Shown: piece by piece, positions 26,571-36,144 of the stretch
How positions within the stretch are numbered: position 1 is the first letter of the stretch
Layout: the number at the start of each line of letters is the position of its first letter
From: an uncultured Clostridia bacterium
GTDB taxonomy: Bacteria; Bacillota; Clostridia; Saccharofermentanales; Saccharofermentanaceae
Direction: 5' to 3'
Length of the DNA: 64,000 nucleotides
Assembly: GCA_946537885.1 (NCBI GenBank)
Contig: CAMNGC010000004.1
Coordinates: 1-64,000 of the forward strand
Notes under the pieces: generated by a model
Database searches by the model: none
Seen by the model: the letters and a program-made list of their open reading frames with translations, nothing else
Told to the model about the DNA's origin: nothing
Made by a program: the position numbers and the translations under genes

Positions 26571-28418
26571 CTATTTATGGGACACAATCTTATCCAGATT
26601 CTTCCCGTTGACATCCCTCATACTGACACCCGCCTCAGCAAGCTTATCTTCGATAGCAGCCTGTTCCTTAGGGCGTTTGATCTTAAGGGTGGTGGTCTTT
26701 ATCATCTCTGTCTCGGAGAATACATAGTTACGTACGATCTTATAAGAAGGCATCTTGTGATTGACCTCCTTAAGCTCCTTTTCGAGATACTCACTGACCT
26801 GATCATCGTCGGGAAGTTCCTTAAGTTCAAGAGCATCCTGTAACAACTTACGGTTGATCAGGAGCTTGGCAGAGATGTCGATAGCTTCGCGTTCATTCTT
26901 GTAACCCCATACGAAGGATTCGCTTACGCCTTTGATACCGTTGATAAGAGACTCTATCTCTTCAGGGAAAGCCTTCTTACCGTTTGTAAGTACAATCATG
27001 GACTTAACACGTCCCGTGACATGGATACAGCCCTTCTTGTCGATATAACCCATATCTCCGGTATGGAACCATCCGTTATCATCAATAACCGCTTTGGTAG
27101 CTTCTTCATTGTGATAGTAGCCGAGCATGACACACTCTGAACGGGTGATAATCTCACCTTCGGCATTCTTGGCCTTACTGTCAGTGTCTATCGCAGCTTC
27201 GATACCAACCATAGGGCGGCCTACACTGCCGTGGACATTACATACTTCATTAGTAGTTGATATAACCGGGCTGGTCTCGGTAAGACCGTAACCCTGGAAG
27301 AACTGGATTCCAAAATTAGTGAAAGCGTCAACGTATTTCTTGTCGATACCTGCACCTCCGATTACGACCATACGCATATCTCCACCCAGCTTATCGATGA
27401 TCTCCTTAAACACGGCACGTCTGATATCAAGACCGAACCTCTTAAGGAATCTGGTTACGGGAACCATGATATTGATGAGCTTCTCTTTACCTGAGGCCTT
27501 GATTCCCTCTTCGATCTTCTGGTAGATATTCTCATAAAGCAGAGGTACGGATATACCTACTTCCGGATGCCATTCTTCAAGATTCTTGGTGATATATCTT
27601 AAACCGTCAGACAGGCAGAGACAGCAGCCGGCAGACAAAAGGAACATATCACATGTATTCTCGAAAGTGTGATGAAGCGGAAGTATCGCATAAGCCCTGT
27701 CGCCGGGCTTTACATACAAGGTCTGCGTGATGGCATAAACATTAGCAGTAATATTACGGTGAGACAGGAGAACGCCCTTGCTCATGGAAGTCGTTCCGGA
27801 TGTAAACAGGATGATCCTGGCAGCTTCTTCATCGATCTTCTTCTCCTCGAGTTTACGATCTCCTTCTTCTCTCATCTTCCTGCCTTTGGCGATCAGATCA
27901 TCCATCTTGACAAAACACTCGTCATCCTCGGGCCAGTTCGCTACGCCGGCAGGATACATGCAGACAAAATGCTCGACTACAACCTTATTCTCTCCCTTAC
28001 GCATCTTGGCGACTATGGACTCAACCATAGAGTGATGCTTCGGAGCGTAAAAAAGGATCTTACTCTCTGACCTTTCGAGCAAAGCCACAAGTTCATCTTC
28101 GGGCAGGGCTCTGTCCAAGGGAACTCCGATACTGTCCGTTGACAGAATGGAAATATAGGATACATACCATTCGTAGCAGTTCTCGCCTACTACAGCCAGC
28201 TTATCACCTGCATATTTGCAATTAAGTATGTATGTAGCCAGATTCCTGATATCTTCGCCGAACTCGGCGAAGCTTCTGTGAGACTCTGATTCCTTGGGGT
28301 TACGTCTGAATATAAAAGCATCAGATTCGGCGTGCTTATCACAGGCCGTGAGCATAAGCTCTCTGATATTGTAATATCGCTCAGCTTTGAATATGGGGGT
28401 TCCTGTTACGGGACGCAT
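26571..28418 (-). CDS. Long-chain acyl-CoA synthetase (AMP-forming)
   Basis: The enzyme activates fatty acids with ATP, forming an acyl-adenylate and then acyl-CoA. The start is ATG 28418, because CAGGAGG lies directly upstream; this gives 615 residues. The adenylate-forming signature is LFTSGTTSMSKGVLLSHRN. GYGLTETSPV and GWFHTGDMGYID mark the other core motifs. It most resembles the FadD/AMP-binding proteins of Clostridia. With the PlsC-type acyltransferase, the lone acyl carrier protein and the diacylglycerol kinase nearby it suggests recycling of exogenous fatty acids into lipids. That pathway link is inferred. Confidence 0.88.
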   Translation of the reverse strand: MRPVTGTPIFKAERYYNIRELMLTACDKHAESDAFIFRRNPKESESHRSFAEFGEDIRNLATYILNCKYAGDKLAVVGENCYEWYVSYISILSTDSIGVPLDRALPEDELVALLERSESKILFYAPKHHSMVESIVAKMRKGENKVVVEHFVCMYPAGVANWPEDDECFVKMDDLIAKGRKMREEGDRKLEEKKIDEEAARIILFTSGTTSMSKGVLLSHRNITANVYAITQTLYVKPGDRAYAILPLHHTFENTCDMFLLSAGCCLCLSDGLRYITKNLEEWHPEVGISVPLLYENIYQKIEEGIKASGKEKLINIMVPVTRFLKRFGLDIRRAVFKEIIDKLGGDMRMVVIGGAGIDKKYVDAFTNFGIQFFQGYGLTETSPVISTTNEVCNVHGSVGRPMVGIEAAIDTDSKAKNAEGEIITRSECVMLGYYHNEEATKAVIDDNGWFHTGDMGYIDKKGCIHVTGRVKSMIVLTNGKKAFPEEIESLINGIKGVSESFVWGYKNEREAIDISAKLLINRKLLQDALELKELPDDDQVSEYLEKELKEVNHKMPSYKIVRNYVFSETEMIKTTTLKIKRPKEQAAIEDKLAEAGVSMRDVNGKNLDKIVSHK

Positions 28419-28653
28419 TGCGACCTCCTGATCCATAAATAACTTTTTACGGATGAATATTATCATTTTAAGGTTTAATAGTCTACCGCAAGAGAAAGAA
28501 TATTTTGATTTTCAAAGCATTTGATACTTTTCTCGCTCCAATGACAATTATTTTACATTTTTCGATTAATAGCATATTAACAAGAAACGGCATATTTGTT
28601 TACTTAAATCGAAAAGTGATGTAAAGTTATCTTATGCACGAGGTGATACAACA

Positions 28654-29433
28654 ATGAACGAAGATAAGAATACGATAAGCGACAGCAAGACCGCCGAGAC
28701 AGAAGGCGGAGCATTACACCATAAGATCCATCTTGATAAACATGCCAAGGAACATCTGGATAAGCAGTATCCTACCAAGCGTGGTTTCTGGGATATCGTC
28801 GCCAAGAATCTTTTTCTGATCCTCACTCACATCTGTGTTGACATGAAGTGCATCGGCAAAGAGAACTTCCCTGCCGACAATCCCTATGTTGTTGCATCGA
28901 ATCATCAATCCTACCCTGATGGTGTGCTTATCATCGATTATCTGCCAAAGGGACATTTCAAATATATGTGTTGCCTTGCGGCATCCGACCTTGAGACTAA
29001 CCACGGAAAGCTCGGCCGACTGATAATGAGAGTCGGAAGAGGCATCGCGGTAGACCGTTACGGCAACCCGGTAAGAGGTCTGATCAAGGCGAAGAAAGAA
29101 GTCGATGAAGGCAATATTCTTTTCGTATTCCCGGAAGGAACCAGAACTGCATCCGGCAAGCTCGGAGAGCTTAAGGACGGCGCAGCATATATTGCCATCA
29201 AGTCAGGAACGCCTTTAGTTCCGGTATATATATCCGGCGCATATCAGATCTGGCCGAGACAGAGCAAGAAGCCGCATCCTTTCAAGGGCTTTCTTAAGAG
29301 ACGTAAGATCCGCATCTACGTAGGCGAACCGATCTACGGCAAAGACTATGATAACGACGCCCATCTAATGACGGCTGCCTTATCTGATTGGATGCACAAT
29401 ATGGAAGATCTGCATTACGATCCTGAGAAGTGA
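28654..29433 (+). CDS. 1-acylglycerol-3-phosphate acyltransferase (PlsC family)
   Basis: The protein of 259 residues belongs to the PlsC/lysophosphatidate acyltransferase family, which adds the second acyl chain to make phosphatidic acid. The catalytic NHxxxxD motif is NHQSYPD (Asn83, His84, Asp89). The glycerol-phosphate-binding motif is FPEGTR (Glu161 to Arg164). A hydrophobic stretch at about 46-63 would contact the membrane, and a charged N-terminal extension of about 40 residues precedes it. GAGGTGA provides the ribosome site. It is transcribed divergently from the acyl-CoA synthetase gene across an AT-rich gap of 235 bases. Confidence 0.88.
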   Translation: MNEDKNTISDSKTAETEGGALHHKIHLDKHAKEHLDKQYPTKRGFWDIVAKNLFLILTHICVDMKCIGKENFPADNPYVVASNHQSYPDGVLIIDYLPKGHFKYMCCLAASDLETNHGKLGRLIMRVGRGIAVDRYGNPVRGLIKAKKEVDEGNILFVFPEGTRTASGKLGELKDGAAYIAIKSGTPLVPVYISGAYQIWPRQSKKPHPFKGFLKRRKIRIYVGEPIYGKDYDNDAHLMTAALSDWMHNMEDLHYDPEK

Positions 29434-29474
29434 GAAGTAACAGCTCCGGGCCGATCAGCCGGAAGCATATAAGA

Positions 29475-30452
29475 TCAGCTCTCAAAGAAAGCCAATATCA
29501 GAGCCTTGGGATATACCTCAAAACGAATCCTGTGGCCGAAGAAATCCTCTCCGTCATAATTGCCTTCAAGCTGCAAAGAACTGTCCTTGCAGGTAATGAT
29601 ACCGCTGGTAGCTCTGAAGGTCTTAACTCCACGTCGTCCCACATGCCTTCCTGATCTATAGCTTATCAGAAGCGATATGGCGCGCAGCAGCTTGACATTC
29701 TCAACAACACAGATATCGGCAACACCGTCTGTCACCGACGCATTGGGCGCCGGACAGAAACCGTTACCATAGAATTTACCGTTACAGATACTGATAAGCG
29801 TATGCTCGGTCGTATCGCTAACATAGGTCTCACCGTTCTCAAGCTCAAGTGAATACGAGAACTCAGAGCTTCTATTACCGAAAATCGACTTTATGGCAGC
29901 CTTGCAGTAGGCCGTCTTCTCAACATACTTTGTCTTCTTGGCAAGCACCGCTGCTTTTGCTACAGACTGAACCTTTGTGTCCAGCCCTATCGAAGCCACA
30001 TTATTAAAATACCTGGACCAGTTCTGCAGATGAGTACCAAGGATGTCATAGCTGTCAACCCTGATCAGGTCGATGGGTCTTAGGACCACAGAATCAAGAT
30101 GAGATAACAGGTAGTATATATTCTTAGCCTTACGGCGCGGCAATACGGATTTTACGAAGTCATTACCGGTGCCGAAAGGAATACATACCATAGGTGTCTT
30201 ACGGAAAGCCAGAGCATTGGCAACTTCATGGATCGTACCGTCACCTCCGCAGGCAACGATGGCAACCTTATCTCCGAAGTTCTCGCTTGCCTCCACTGCG
30301 ATCTCCGAAGCATGTCCGCCATATTCTGTATAGCGGATCTCGATCCTGGCACGAAGGTCAGGATCTTTATTAGCTATCATGTTGATCGCATCATCAAGAG
30401 CTTCGAGCTTATTGACGGGAGATCGGCTGTTCACTATAAGAATGTATCTCAT
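29475..30452 (-). CDS. Diacylglycerol kinase/YegS-like lipid kinase
   Basis: This soluble lipid kinase has the DAGK catalytic signature GGDGTIHEVANAL at 69-81 and PFGTGNDF further on. DgkB and YegS relatives phosphorylate diacylglycerol or related lipids and return it to phosphatidic acid. The length of 325 residues is typical. It lies 20 bases after the acyl carrier protein gene on the same strand and lacks a strong ribosome site, which suggests translation linked to the upstream genes. It converges with the plsC-like gene. The exact lipid substrate cannot be told from sequence. Confidence 0.85.
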   Translation of the reverse strand: MRYILIVNSRSPVNKLEALDDAINMIANKDPDLRARIEIRYTEYGGHASEIAVEASENFGDKVAIVACGGDGTIHEVANALAFRKTPMVCIPFGTGNDFVKSVLPRRKAKNIYYLLSHLDSVVLRPIDLIRVDSYDILGTHLQNWSRYFNNVASIGLDTKVQSVAKAAVLAKKTKYVEKTAYCKAAIKSIFGNRSSEFSYSLELENGETYVSDTTEHTLISICNGKFYGNGFCPAPNASVTDGVADICVVENVKLLRAISLLISYRSGRHVGRRGVKTFRATSGIITCKDSSLQLEGNYDGEDFFGHRIRFEVYPKALILAFFES

Positions 30453-30471
30453 TTACTGATGTTCGTTCAAA

Positions 30472-30780
30472 TCACTGTTCGTGTTCAACTGTTAAGGTAT
30501 ATACAAGATCAACAAAATCGCCTACCGTTACTACGCTGTCAAGCATATCATCGGGCAATCTGATGTCATACGCTTCCTCAAGATCGACTACGAGCTCATA
30601 TATCTGAAGCGAATCGAAGGTCAGATCCTCTTCGATCGACATATCCGGATTGATCTCTGTGGGGGATATGTCAAGCTCTTTCACCAGAAACTTTATTATA
30701 TCGTCAAGGATCATATCCTTCTTCTTGGCGATATCAGTCTCTGTTAAGTTACGTTCTCGGGGGTCGCCGGTGTCATCCAT
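30472..30780 (-). CDS. Acyl carrier protein
   Basis: The protein of 102 residues has the acyl carrier fold. The phosphopantetheine serine is Ser57 in FDSLQIYELVVDLEE. The start is ATG 30780, with GAAGGAG upstream, and it overlaps the end of the MarR gene. An extra N-terminal stretch of about 20 residues is longer than in the housekeeping AcpP. No fatty acid synthase genes lie near it, so this looks like a dedicated carrier rather than the general one. Its place between a MarR regulator and a lipid kinase suggests a role in lipid or membrane modification. Confidence 0.85.
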   Translation of the reverse strand: MDDTGDPRERNLTETDIAKKKDMILDDIIKFLVKELDISPTEINPDMSIEEDLTFDSLQIYELVVDLEEAYDIRLPDDMLDSVVTVGDFVDLVYTLTVEHEQ

Positions 30781-31306
30781 TGTCTTCTCTCCTTCTTTGT
30801 TGTGCTGCCACATCCCGGGCAGTCTTTCTTATAGACATCTCATTGTCTTCTTCATCATCATATCTGACAAGCTGCGCTGTGAGGAATTCATCGATATCGG
30901 ATACCATCCTGATAAGCATATCCTTCTCGTCTTCCGCATAGGGCTCCAGTATATGTCTTGCAAGCACCGCATGGAACTTGGAATGCATTCTGCACGCCAC
31001 TTTACCGTCTCGGGTAAGACTGATCCTTACGATCCTTCTGTCATGTTCGTCTCTTTTCCTGATGACATATCCTTTACGAACCAAACGGTCGATCGATACC
31101 GTCAAGGTTCCGGTCGTAACGCCAAGGGACTGCGCTGTCTCTGACATTGTACGAGCCTCATATGGACCGATAGCATCGAGAGTATGCATCTCGGCGATGG
31201 AAAGATCAGAAAAGTACCCCTTCTGAAGGGACTTCTCTTCAGTCATTACCACATTCTCGAAAACACGTGATAACAACAATCCCAATTCCTGTTCCTCGTG
31301 TGTCAT
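30773..31306 (-). CDS. MarR-family transcriptional regulator
   Basis: This winged-helix repressor of 177 residues has the MarR pattern: a recognition region SETAQSLGVTTGTLTVSIDRL and a wing with KGYVIRKRDEHDRRIVRISLT. MarR proteins bind as dimers and respond to small ligands. It is first in a run with the acyl carrier protein and the lipid kinase, and it resembles FabT-type lipid regulators in that setting, so an acyl ligand is plausible. The ribosome site AAGGAGAG is strong. The C-terminal 25 residues are highly charged. No operator palindrome was identified upstream. Confidence 0.85.
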   Translation of the reverse strand: MTHEEQELGLLLSRVFENVVMTEEKSLQKGYFSDLSIAEMHTLDAIGPYEARTMSETAQSLGVTTGTLTVSIDRLVRKGYVIRKRDEHDRRIVRISLTRDGKVACRMHSKFHAVLARHILEPYAEDEKDMLIRMVSDIDEFLTAQLVRYDDEEDNEMSIRKTARDVAAQQRRREDNG

Positions 31307-31347
31307 ACCTCTCTCCTTACCGATCGGAAATTCAACGATTATCTATT

Positions 31348-32070
31348 TTACACCAAATTCTCGATCCCCACAATGTCAGGATATTCTCCGCCGTATAATG
31401 CCGTCCTTGTCACGATACAGTTATCAGCATCATCACGGTCATAACCCGTATGAAGACAAAGAGCATTAAGCAGGACATCACAGCGCAGATTCTGAGTGGA
31501 ACCGGCATATACCAGCAGCTCAATCACATCTTCGCTGTCCGTGACCAGCGGTTTTATCATCAGTGGTCTGATATCAGTATCCACCATTTTCTTCTTGGAT
31601 TTCTTTTCGATCTTGATCTCATCCATGGCAAAAAGCTTAAGCAAAGGTCTTGTTATACCTCTGGCCTCCAGCCTGTATGATGCACAACTGACCACGCTCA
31701 TGATGCTGTTCTTCGGCTCATCCAGATTGATCGCATGTATGAACTCGAGCCCGTCCGGCAATTGGGGACGAACCTTCTCCAGGAACTCCTCTGCCGGAAC
31801 CGGGACCGACATAGCAACATCGACATAATCACCGCATGTATTGATACCGACACCGAGGGGTAGAGCAAAGACCATCATGGGTCTGGGATTATAGCCCTGA
31901 GTGTAAAGGATCGGCAGCTCCGCCCTTCTTACTGCTCTTTCGATGACCTTCATAAGATCCAGGTGGCCAATATAGGATATGGCACCTTTACGCGAGAAAA
32001 GAGTCCGGCAGATATATTGTGTCTGATGCTGTTGAGTCGTCATCAAATAGCTTCGTTCATCTTGTCTCAT
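31348..32070 (-). CDS. Radical-SAM-linked protein (DUF2344/TIGR03936)
   Basis: The N-terminal region (about TLFSRKGAISYIGHLDLMKVIERAVRR) and the ILYTQGYNPRPMMVFALPLGVG segment are typical of the DUF2344 proteins encoded next to TIGR03960 radical-SAM enzymes. Its start is taken as ATG 32070, which overlaps the end of that enzyme's gene by 14 bases and has AAGGCGGG upstream; a later ATG at 32043 is possible. The biochemical role is not established. The pair often precedes ribonuclease E/G and rplU in related genomes, but those genes do not follow here. Confidence 0.85.
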   Translation of the reverse strand: MRQDERSYLMTTQQHQTQYICRTLFSRKGAISYIGHLDLMKVIERAVRRAELPILYTQGYNPRPMMVFALPLGVGINTCGDYVDVAMSVPVPAEEFLEKVRPQLPDGLEFIHAINLDEPKNSIMSVVSCASYRLEARGITRPLLKLFAMDEIKIEKKSKKKMVDTDIRPLMIKPLVTDSEDVIELLVYAGSTQNLRCDVLLNALCLHTGYDRDDADNCIVTRTALYGGEYPDIVGIENLV

Positions 32071-33937
32071 AACACAAACCCGCCTTATAGCATTGAGCAC
32101 CGCAGCCCGAGCATTTCTCACGACAATTCGGTGTAATGACCTCCTTGTAAGCCAGCTCTCTCTCCCTCAGAAGGAAATCGCGTCTGACTCCGATATCAAT
32201 ATGATCCCAGGCAAGGGGCGCACCGGCCTCTATGCCGTCTGTAAACATCTCGCGAGTCAGGCCGTGAGATACAAGAATAGACATCCAGCGTTCGTAATCA
32301 AAATTATCATCCCATGCATCAAAGATGGAACCGGCCTTGTAGCCCTCAAGGATCACGGGGCAGAGCCTTCTGTCTCCTCTCGCGAGTATTCCCTCCCACA
32401 CGGAAGTCTCAAGATCATGCCAGATATATCTGATATTACGAGAACGGATCAGGGACTTCAGATAAGTCTGTTTCTCCATGAACATTTCCCGCGTATTCTG
32501 CGCTTCCCACTGAAAAGGAGTAAAAGGCTTCGGAATGAACATGGACGTCGATACCGTGATCTCAGGTCTTCGCGGCTTGATACCCATCTCACGGAAGGTG
32601 TCATAATACAGGTCCTCGATCTTATGGGCAAGATCTGCGATGCCCTTGACATCCTCCATGGTCTCAGTCGGCAGTCCCAGCATGAAATACAATTTAACAG
32701 TGCTCCAACCGCCCGCGAATGCGATCTTCAGGGCACTCATGATGTCTTCTTCGCATATGCCCTTGTTGATGACATCCCGAAGTCTTTGAGTTCCCGCTTC
32801 TGGAGCGAAAGTAAGCCCCGTCTTTCTTGTCTGAGACACCTTCTCCATCAGATCGAGCGCGAAATTATCGATCCTCAAAGACGGCAGGGACAAGCTTGTA
32901 TGTCTCCCTTCGTAGGCAGCAAGCAAGCTGTCAGTCAGTTCTCTTAAGCCCGTATAATCGCTTGTGCTTAGCGACAGGATCCCCAGCTCGTCATAACCGG
33001 TATTGTGTTCGATGGCTATCCCCTGACGACACAAAGTCTCGACGCTCTTTTCTCTTACGGGCCTGTAGATATATCCTGCCTGGCAGAATCTGCATCCTCT
33101 TATACAGCCCCTGAAGAGCTCCAGATAAGCCCTGTCATGGACAATATTATTATTGGGAACGACCGGCGCATCGGGAAAGATGACACTGTCCAGATCCTTG
33201 ATTATCCTCTTATGGATAACCGCCGGAGCATTATCCAAAGGCTTTATACCGTTAAATCTTCCATTCTTATATTCAGGCTGATAAAGCGACGGAACATATA
33301 CGCCGTCGATCCCGGCCGCTTGCCTCAATAAGGCTTTACGATCCGGCTTGCCCGCGTCCTTATACTTTTTGATCTCTCTTATGAATTCAAGGTCCAGTTC
33401 TTCCCCCTCACCCATAAATACAGCATCGAAAAAGTCCGCCATGGGCTCGATATTGTAGGCTACCGGACCTCCGCAAACCACTATCGGATCCTTCTCAGTC
33501 CTGTCTTTGGCCAGCAGCGGAATGCCGCCTAAATCCAACATCTGGAGCACATTCGTAAATGCCATCTCGTATCCTATCGAAAATGCCACAACATCAAATT
33601 CGCTCAGAGGGGAACCGGTCTCTAATGTATGAAGCGGAATAGCCTTTCTTCTCATAAGCGCATCCATATCGTGCCAGGGACTGAAGGCTCTCTCGCAGGA
33701 AGTGTAATCCTCGGAATTTAAGACCTTATAGAGTATCTGCAGGGCCAGATTACTCATTCCTATCTCATATACGTCAGGGAAACAGAATGCTGTTCTTACG
33801 GCATCGCATTCGCCTCGCTCATTAAGTTGAGCAAGCACATCCGCTTTGATTATCTGGTTTTTCTCGCCACCCGTGTAACGTCCGGGGCTCTCGACCGACA
33901 TGAGGTCGGCATGTGAAAATCTGATCTCTTTATGCAT
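32057..33937 (-). CDS. B12-binding-type radical SAM protein (TIGR03960)
   Basis: The protein has 626 residues. An N-terminal region that corresponds to the cobalamin-binding-like domain is followed by the radical-SAM core, with cluster ligands Cys278, Cys282 and Cys285 in RGCIRGCRFC. The C-terminus carries extra cysteines (NCREKCSGCGAQCYKAGLC), which may hold a second metal site. The reaction is unknown; the family is conserved with the DUF2344 protein encoded immediately downstream. Length and both Cys clusters are intact. Confidence 0.87.
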   Translation of the reverse strand: MHKEIRFSHADLMSVESPGRYTGGEKNQIIKADVLAQLNERGECDAVRTAFCFPDVYEIGMSNLALQILYKVLNSEDYTSCERAFSPWHDMDALMRRKAIPLHTLETGSPLSEFDVVAFSIGYEMAFTNVLQMLDLGGIPLLAKDRTEKDPIVVCGGPVAYNIEPMADFFDAVFMGEGEELDLEFIREIKKYKDAGKPDRKALLRQAAGIDGVYVPSLYQPEYKNGRFNGIKPLDNAPAVIHKRIIKDLDSVIFPDAPVVPNNNIVHDRAYLELFRGCIRGCRFCQAGYIYRPVREKSVETLCRQGIAIEHNTGYDELGILSLSTSDYTGLRELTDSLLAAYEGRHTSLSLPSLRIDNFALDLMEKVSQTRKTGLTFAPEAGTQRLRDVINKGICEEDIMSALKIAFAGGWSTVKLYFMLGLPTETMEDVKGIADLAHKIEDLYYDTFREMGIKPRRPEITVSTSMFIPKPFTPFQWEAQNTREMFMEKQTYLKSLIRSRNIRYIWHDLETSVWEGILARGDRRLCPVILEGYKAGSIFDAWDDNFDYERWMSILVSHGLTREMFTDGIEAGAPLAWDHIDIGVRRDFLLRERELAYKEVITPNCREKCSGCGAQCYKAGLCYETR

Positions 33938-34002
33938 GCTATTATTTTAACACTTACTGAGCTGTCAGTGTATCTCTTAAAGATATAAGAAGCTTTTCGA
34001 TA

Positions 34003-34029
34003 TAAAAACAGGACCCCGTAAGGCCCTGT
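34003..34029 (-). terminator. Intrinsic terminator after the interrupted lipoprotein gene
   Basis: On the minus strand, ACAGGGCC pairs with the GGGGTCCTGT side, with G-U pairs, around a short loop, followed by TTTTTAT. It lies just downstream of the stop codon at 34052. Confidence 0.75.
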
Positions 34030-34051
34030 AAATAACGGATCTTAATGCTCA

Positions 34052-34657
34052 TCAACACATGCTCAGCGCAAAGTCGTAAACAGAAGCTCCCTGAAATACT
34101 CCATTCTCATCATTATTGATCATGCAGCAAAGAGTATCAGTGATGAAGTACTGAATATATGTATCACCCTCATCTGCCGGCTCGGCATCGATAGCGGCCT
34201 TTACATCAGCTACAGAGTCGCCATACTTGAACTGTCCGAGGAAGAGATCGTCTCCGATACCGCTCTCATATCCGTTGATCGAGATATTACATACAACACC
34301 GTCGTAATTCTCTTCTACGGTGTATCCTTCATATGTATGAATAATTGAAAGATACTCGCAATCACCCTCACAAGGAACGATCTTATCCTCGGGCTTGATC
34401 TCGTCACCAAGCTGATCCTTGATATCTGCATATGAGTCACCGAGACGGACCTCAACACCATTTAAGACAAAATACAGATCTATTCCGTCAGCAGCTCTCT
34501 CAGTCTCCGTTCCTTCGTCCTCTGACTCTTCTGCCACTGTATCTTCCGCGGGAGCCTAAGTCTCATCCTTCTTATCATCATCCTTGGAACACGCTGCCAT
34601 ACCGGCACCGATAACTGATACTGCAAGGATAGCAGCCAATGTCTTTCTAACTTTCAT
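34052..34657 (-). pseudogene. Lipoprotein gene interrupted by an in-frame amber codon
   Basis: Starting at ATG 34657 (GGAGGG upstream), the frame encodes a signal sequence with lipobox AGMAAC, an acidic linker ending KKDET, then TAG at 34556-34558. The same frame continues without any other stop for about 165 codons. The downstream part (APAEDTVAEE..., then two beta-rich repeats of about 60 residues) has no signal of its own. A CAG-to-TAG change would explain it. The terminator beyond the end is intact. Either the gene is freshly broken, the amber codon is read through, or the base is a sequencing error. The function of the intact protein is unknown. Confidence 0.7.
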
Positions 34658-34675
34658 CATTATTCCCTCCGTTTG

Positions 34676-36130
34676 TTATTCTATGGTGATATCGCCACCA
34701 TTATATGTATAACCGCCGCAGAAAACATTGACATGGTAACTACCGCTTGTCAGGTCATCCTTGGGGATTATAGCCGAGAAACCGAATGTTCCGTCACCAC
34801 CGAGCAGTTCACTCTCATAGATGGGGAACGCCTCATATACTGTTGACTCATCATCAACATTGACAATTTGCAGATACACTCTCCCGTCACCGGTATCAAT
34901 TGCATCCTCAAGAGAGCCATACAGTTTAACTCCATAACCCTCTATCGAGACATTAGTCTCAACACTTCCGCCATCGGCGGGTATCTGATCGAGTACAAAC
35001 GCATCTCTTACCGGGGCATACATAAACGGAGCTCTGCTGATTACCCTTGGAAGATTACGTTCTACGATCTCATATACATAGTCTGCTCCGTCAGCGAAAC
35101 TTACAACATCAGGTATATCCGTCCTTCTGAATGTAGCATTCTCGTAATTATCGATCATGAAGGGTAAAAGTGCGCGTCCAAAAGAGTCACGAACCATATA
35201 AAGGCTGCTCCCGTCGCGAAGCGCCATATTCGATGTCACGATATTATCGTCGCCCTCTTCCCTGTCACTCATAAAGATGTCCAGCTGAGCCTGTGTGTCG
35301 CGAACACCCTGAGGACGCATAAACATGAACGGCTTCCAGCTTATATCGTAATAGTATTGGTAATCCATAAACCCGCCTGCGGGATAAAGGAGCTTGTCAA
35401 GGTCAGCTCTCCAATCCTCAAGGCGCGTATAAGCTGCGTCCCCGTAGGTCTCGTGATCTCTTCCCAATGCATCCATTATGGCATTGTAACCGATCAAGGC
35501 TCCCCTGTAGTTCCAATGGGAATCCCTTCGATGGTAGATATCCCCTACGGGCTTAGAATCAGTCATGATCTGCCGCATATCCACAAAAGTAACACCATAT
35601 TCCTCAAGAGCGGCTGTTATTCTCGAGAGGTTATTCTCATCCGCTTCGATATACCAGGCAGGCATATACTCACCATACACGGAAGCCTTATTGGGCATAG
35701 GAACGAAAACAAAATTACCGCCTCTAGCCGTTACATTCTCTTCAATAAGAGAGAGTGTAACCGCGAATGCTTTAACCTGATCCTCGCTAAAGGCATTGGT
35801 GTCCATATAATCATTCTTCTCGGCATCATAGAAGAGCCATCCGTCTTCACCTACAATTACATTTGAAGTCGAAGAATGGAAGAGCTCGCCCTTGATCAGA
35901 TTTGATGCTGATAAAAGTTCAGGACGGAAAGGGATCCTATCATTAAACCATGACTCGAACTGCCCGGAGAAATCATTATTAAGTTTACCGTCATAGACAA
36001 ACTTAGGCATCTTCGTTAGCTCGCGTTTCTCGATGTTGGCATCATTCTTAAAGAAAGGCATAAGGCACAGAGGCGCAGCGCAGATAAGAAAGAAAAGAGC
36101 CGTATAGATCGATTTGAATACTTTATTCAT
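34676..36130 (-). CDS. DHHW/AlgX-like polysaccharide O-acetylation protein
   Basis: The protein of 484 residues begins with one membrane helix (about 5-25). The outer part resembles the AlgJ/AlgX/DHHW family: the DxHW-type motif is YHRRDSHWNYRG, and a later segment MVRDSFGRALLPF matches the conserved second block. In alginate-like systems these proteins transfer acetyl groups to a surface polysaccharide after an MBOAT protein moves them across the membrane. The MBOAT gene lies 14 bases upstream, which fits such a pair. A C-terminal beta-rich domain (about 385-484) is an addition I cannot name. AAGGAGG supports the start. Confidence 0.82.
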   Translation of the reverse strand: MNKVFKSIYTALFFLICAAPLCLMPFFKNDANIEKRELTKMPKFVYDGKLNNDFSGQFESWFNDRIPFRPELLSASNLIKGELFHSSTSNVIVGEDGWLFYDAEKNDYMDTNAFSEDQVKAFAVTLSLIEENVTARGGNFVFVPMPNKASVYGEYMPAWYIEADENNLSRITAALEEYGVTFVDMRQIMTDSKPVGDIYHRRDSHWNYRGALIGYNAIMDALGRDHETYGDAAYTRLEDWRADLDKLLYPAGGFMDYQYYYDISWKPFMFMRPQGVRDTQAQLDIFMSDREEGDDNIVTSNMALRDGSSLYMVRDSFGRALLPFMIDNYENATFRRTDIPDVVSFADGADYVYEIVERNLPRVISRAPFMYAPVRDAFVLDQIPADGGSVETNVSIEGYGVKLYGSLEDAIDTGDGRVYLQIVNVDDESTVYEAFPIYESELLGGDGTFGFSAIIPKDDLTSGSYHVNVFCGGYTYNGGDITIE

Positions 36131-36144
36131 CGCACATCACCTCC

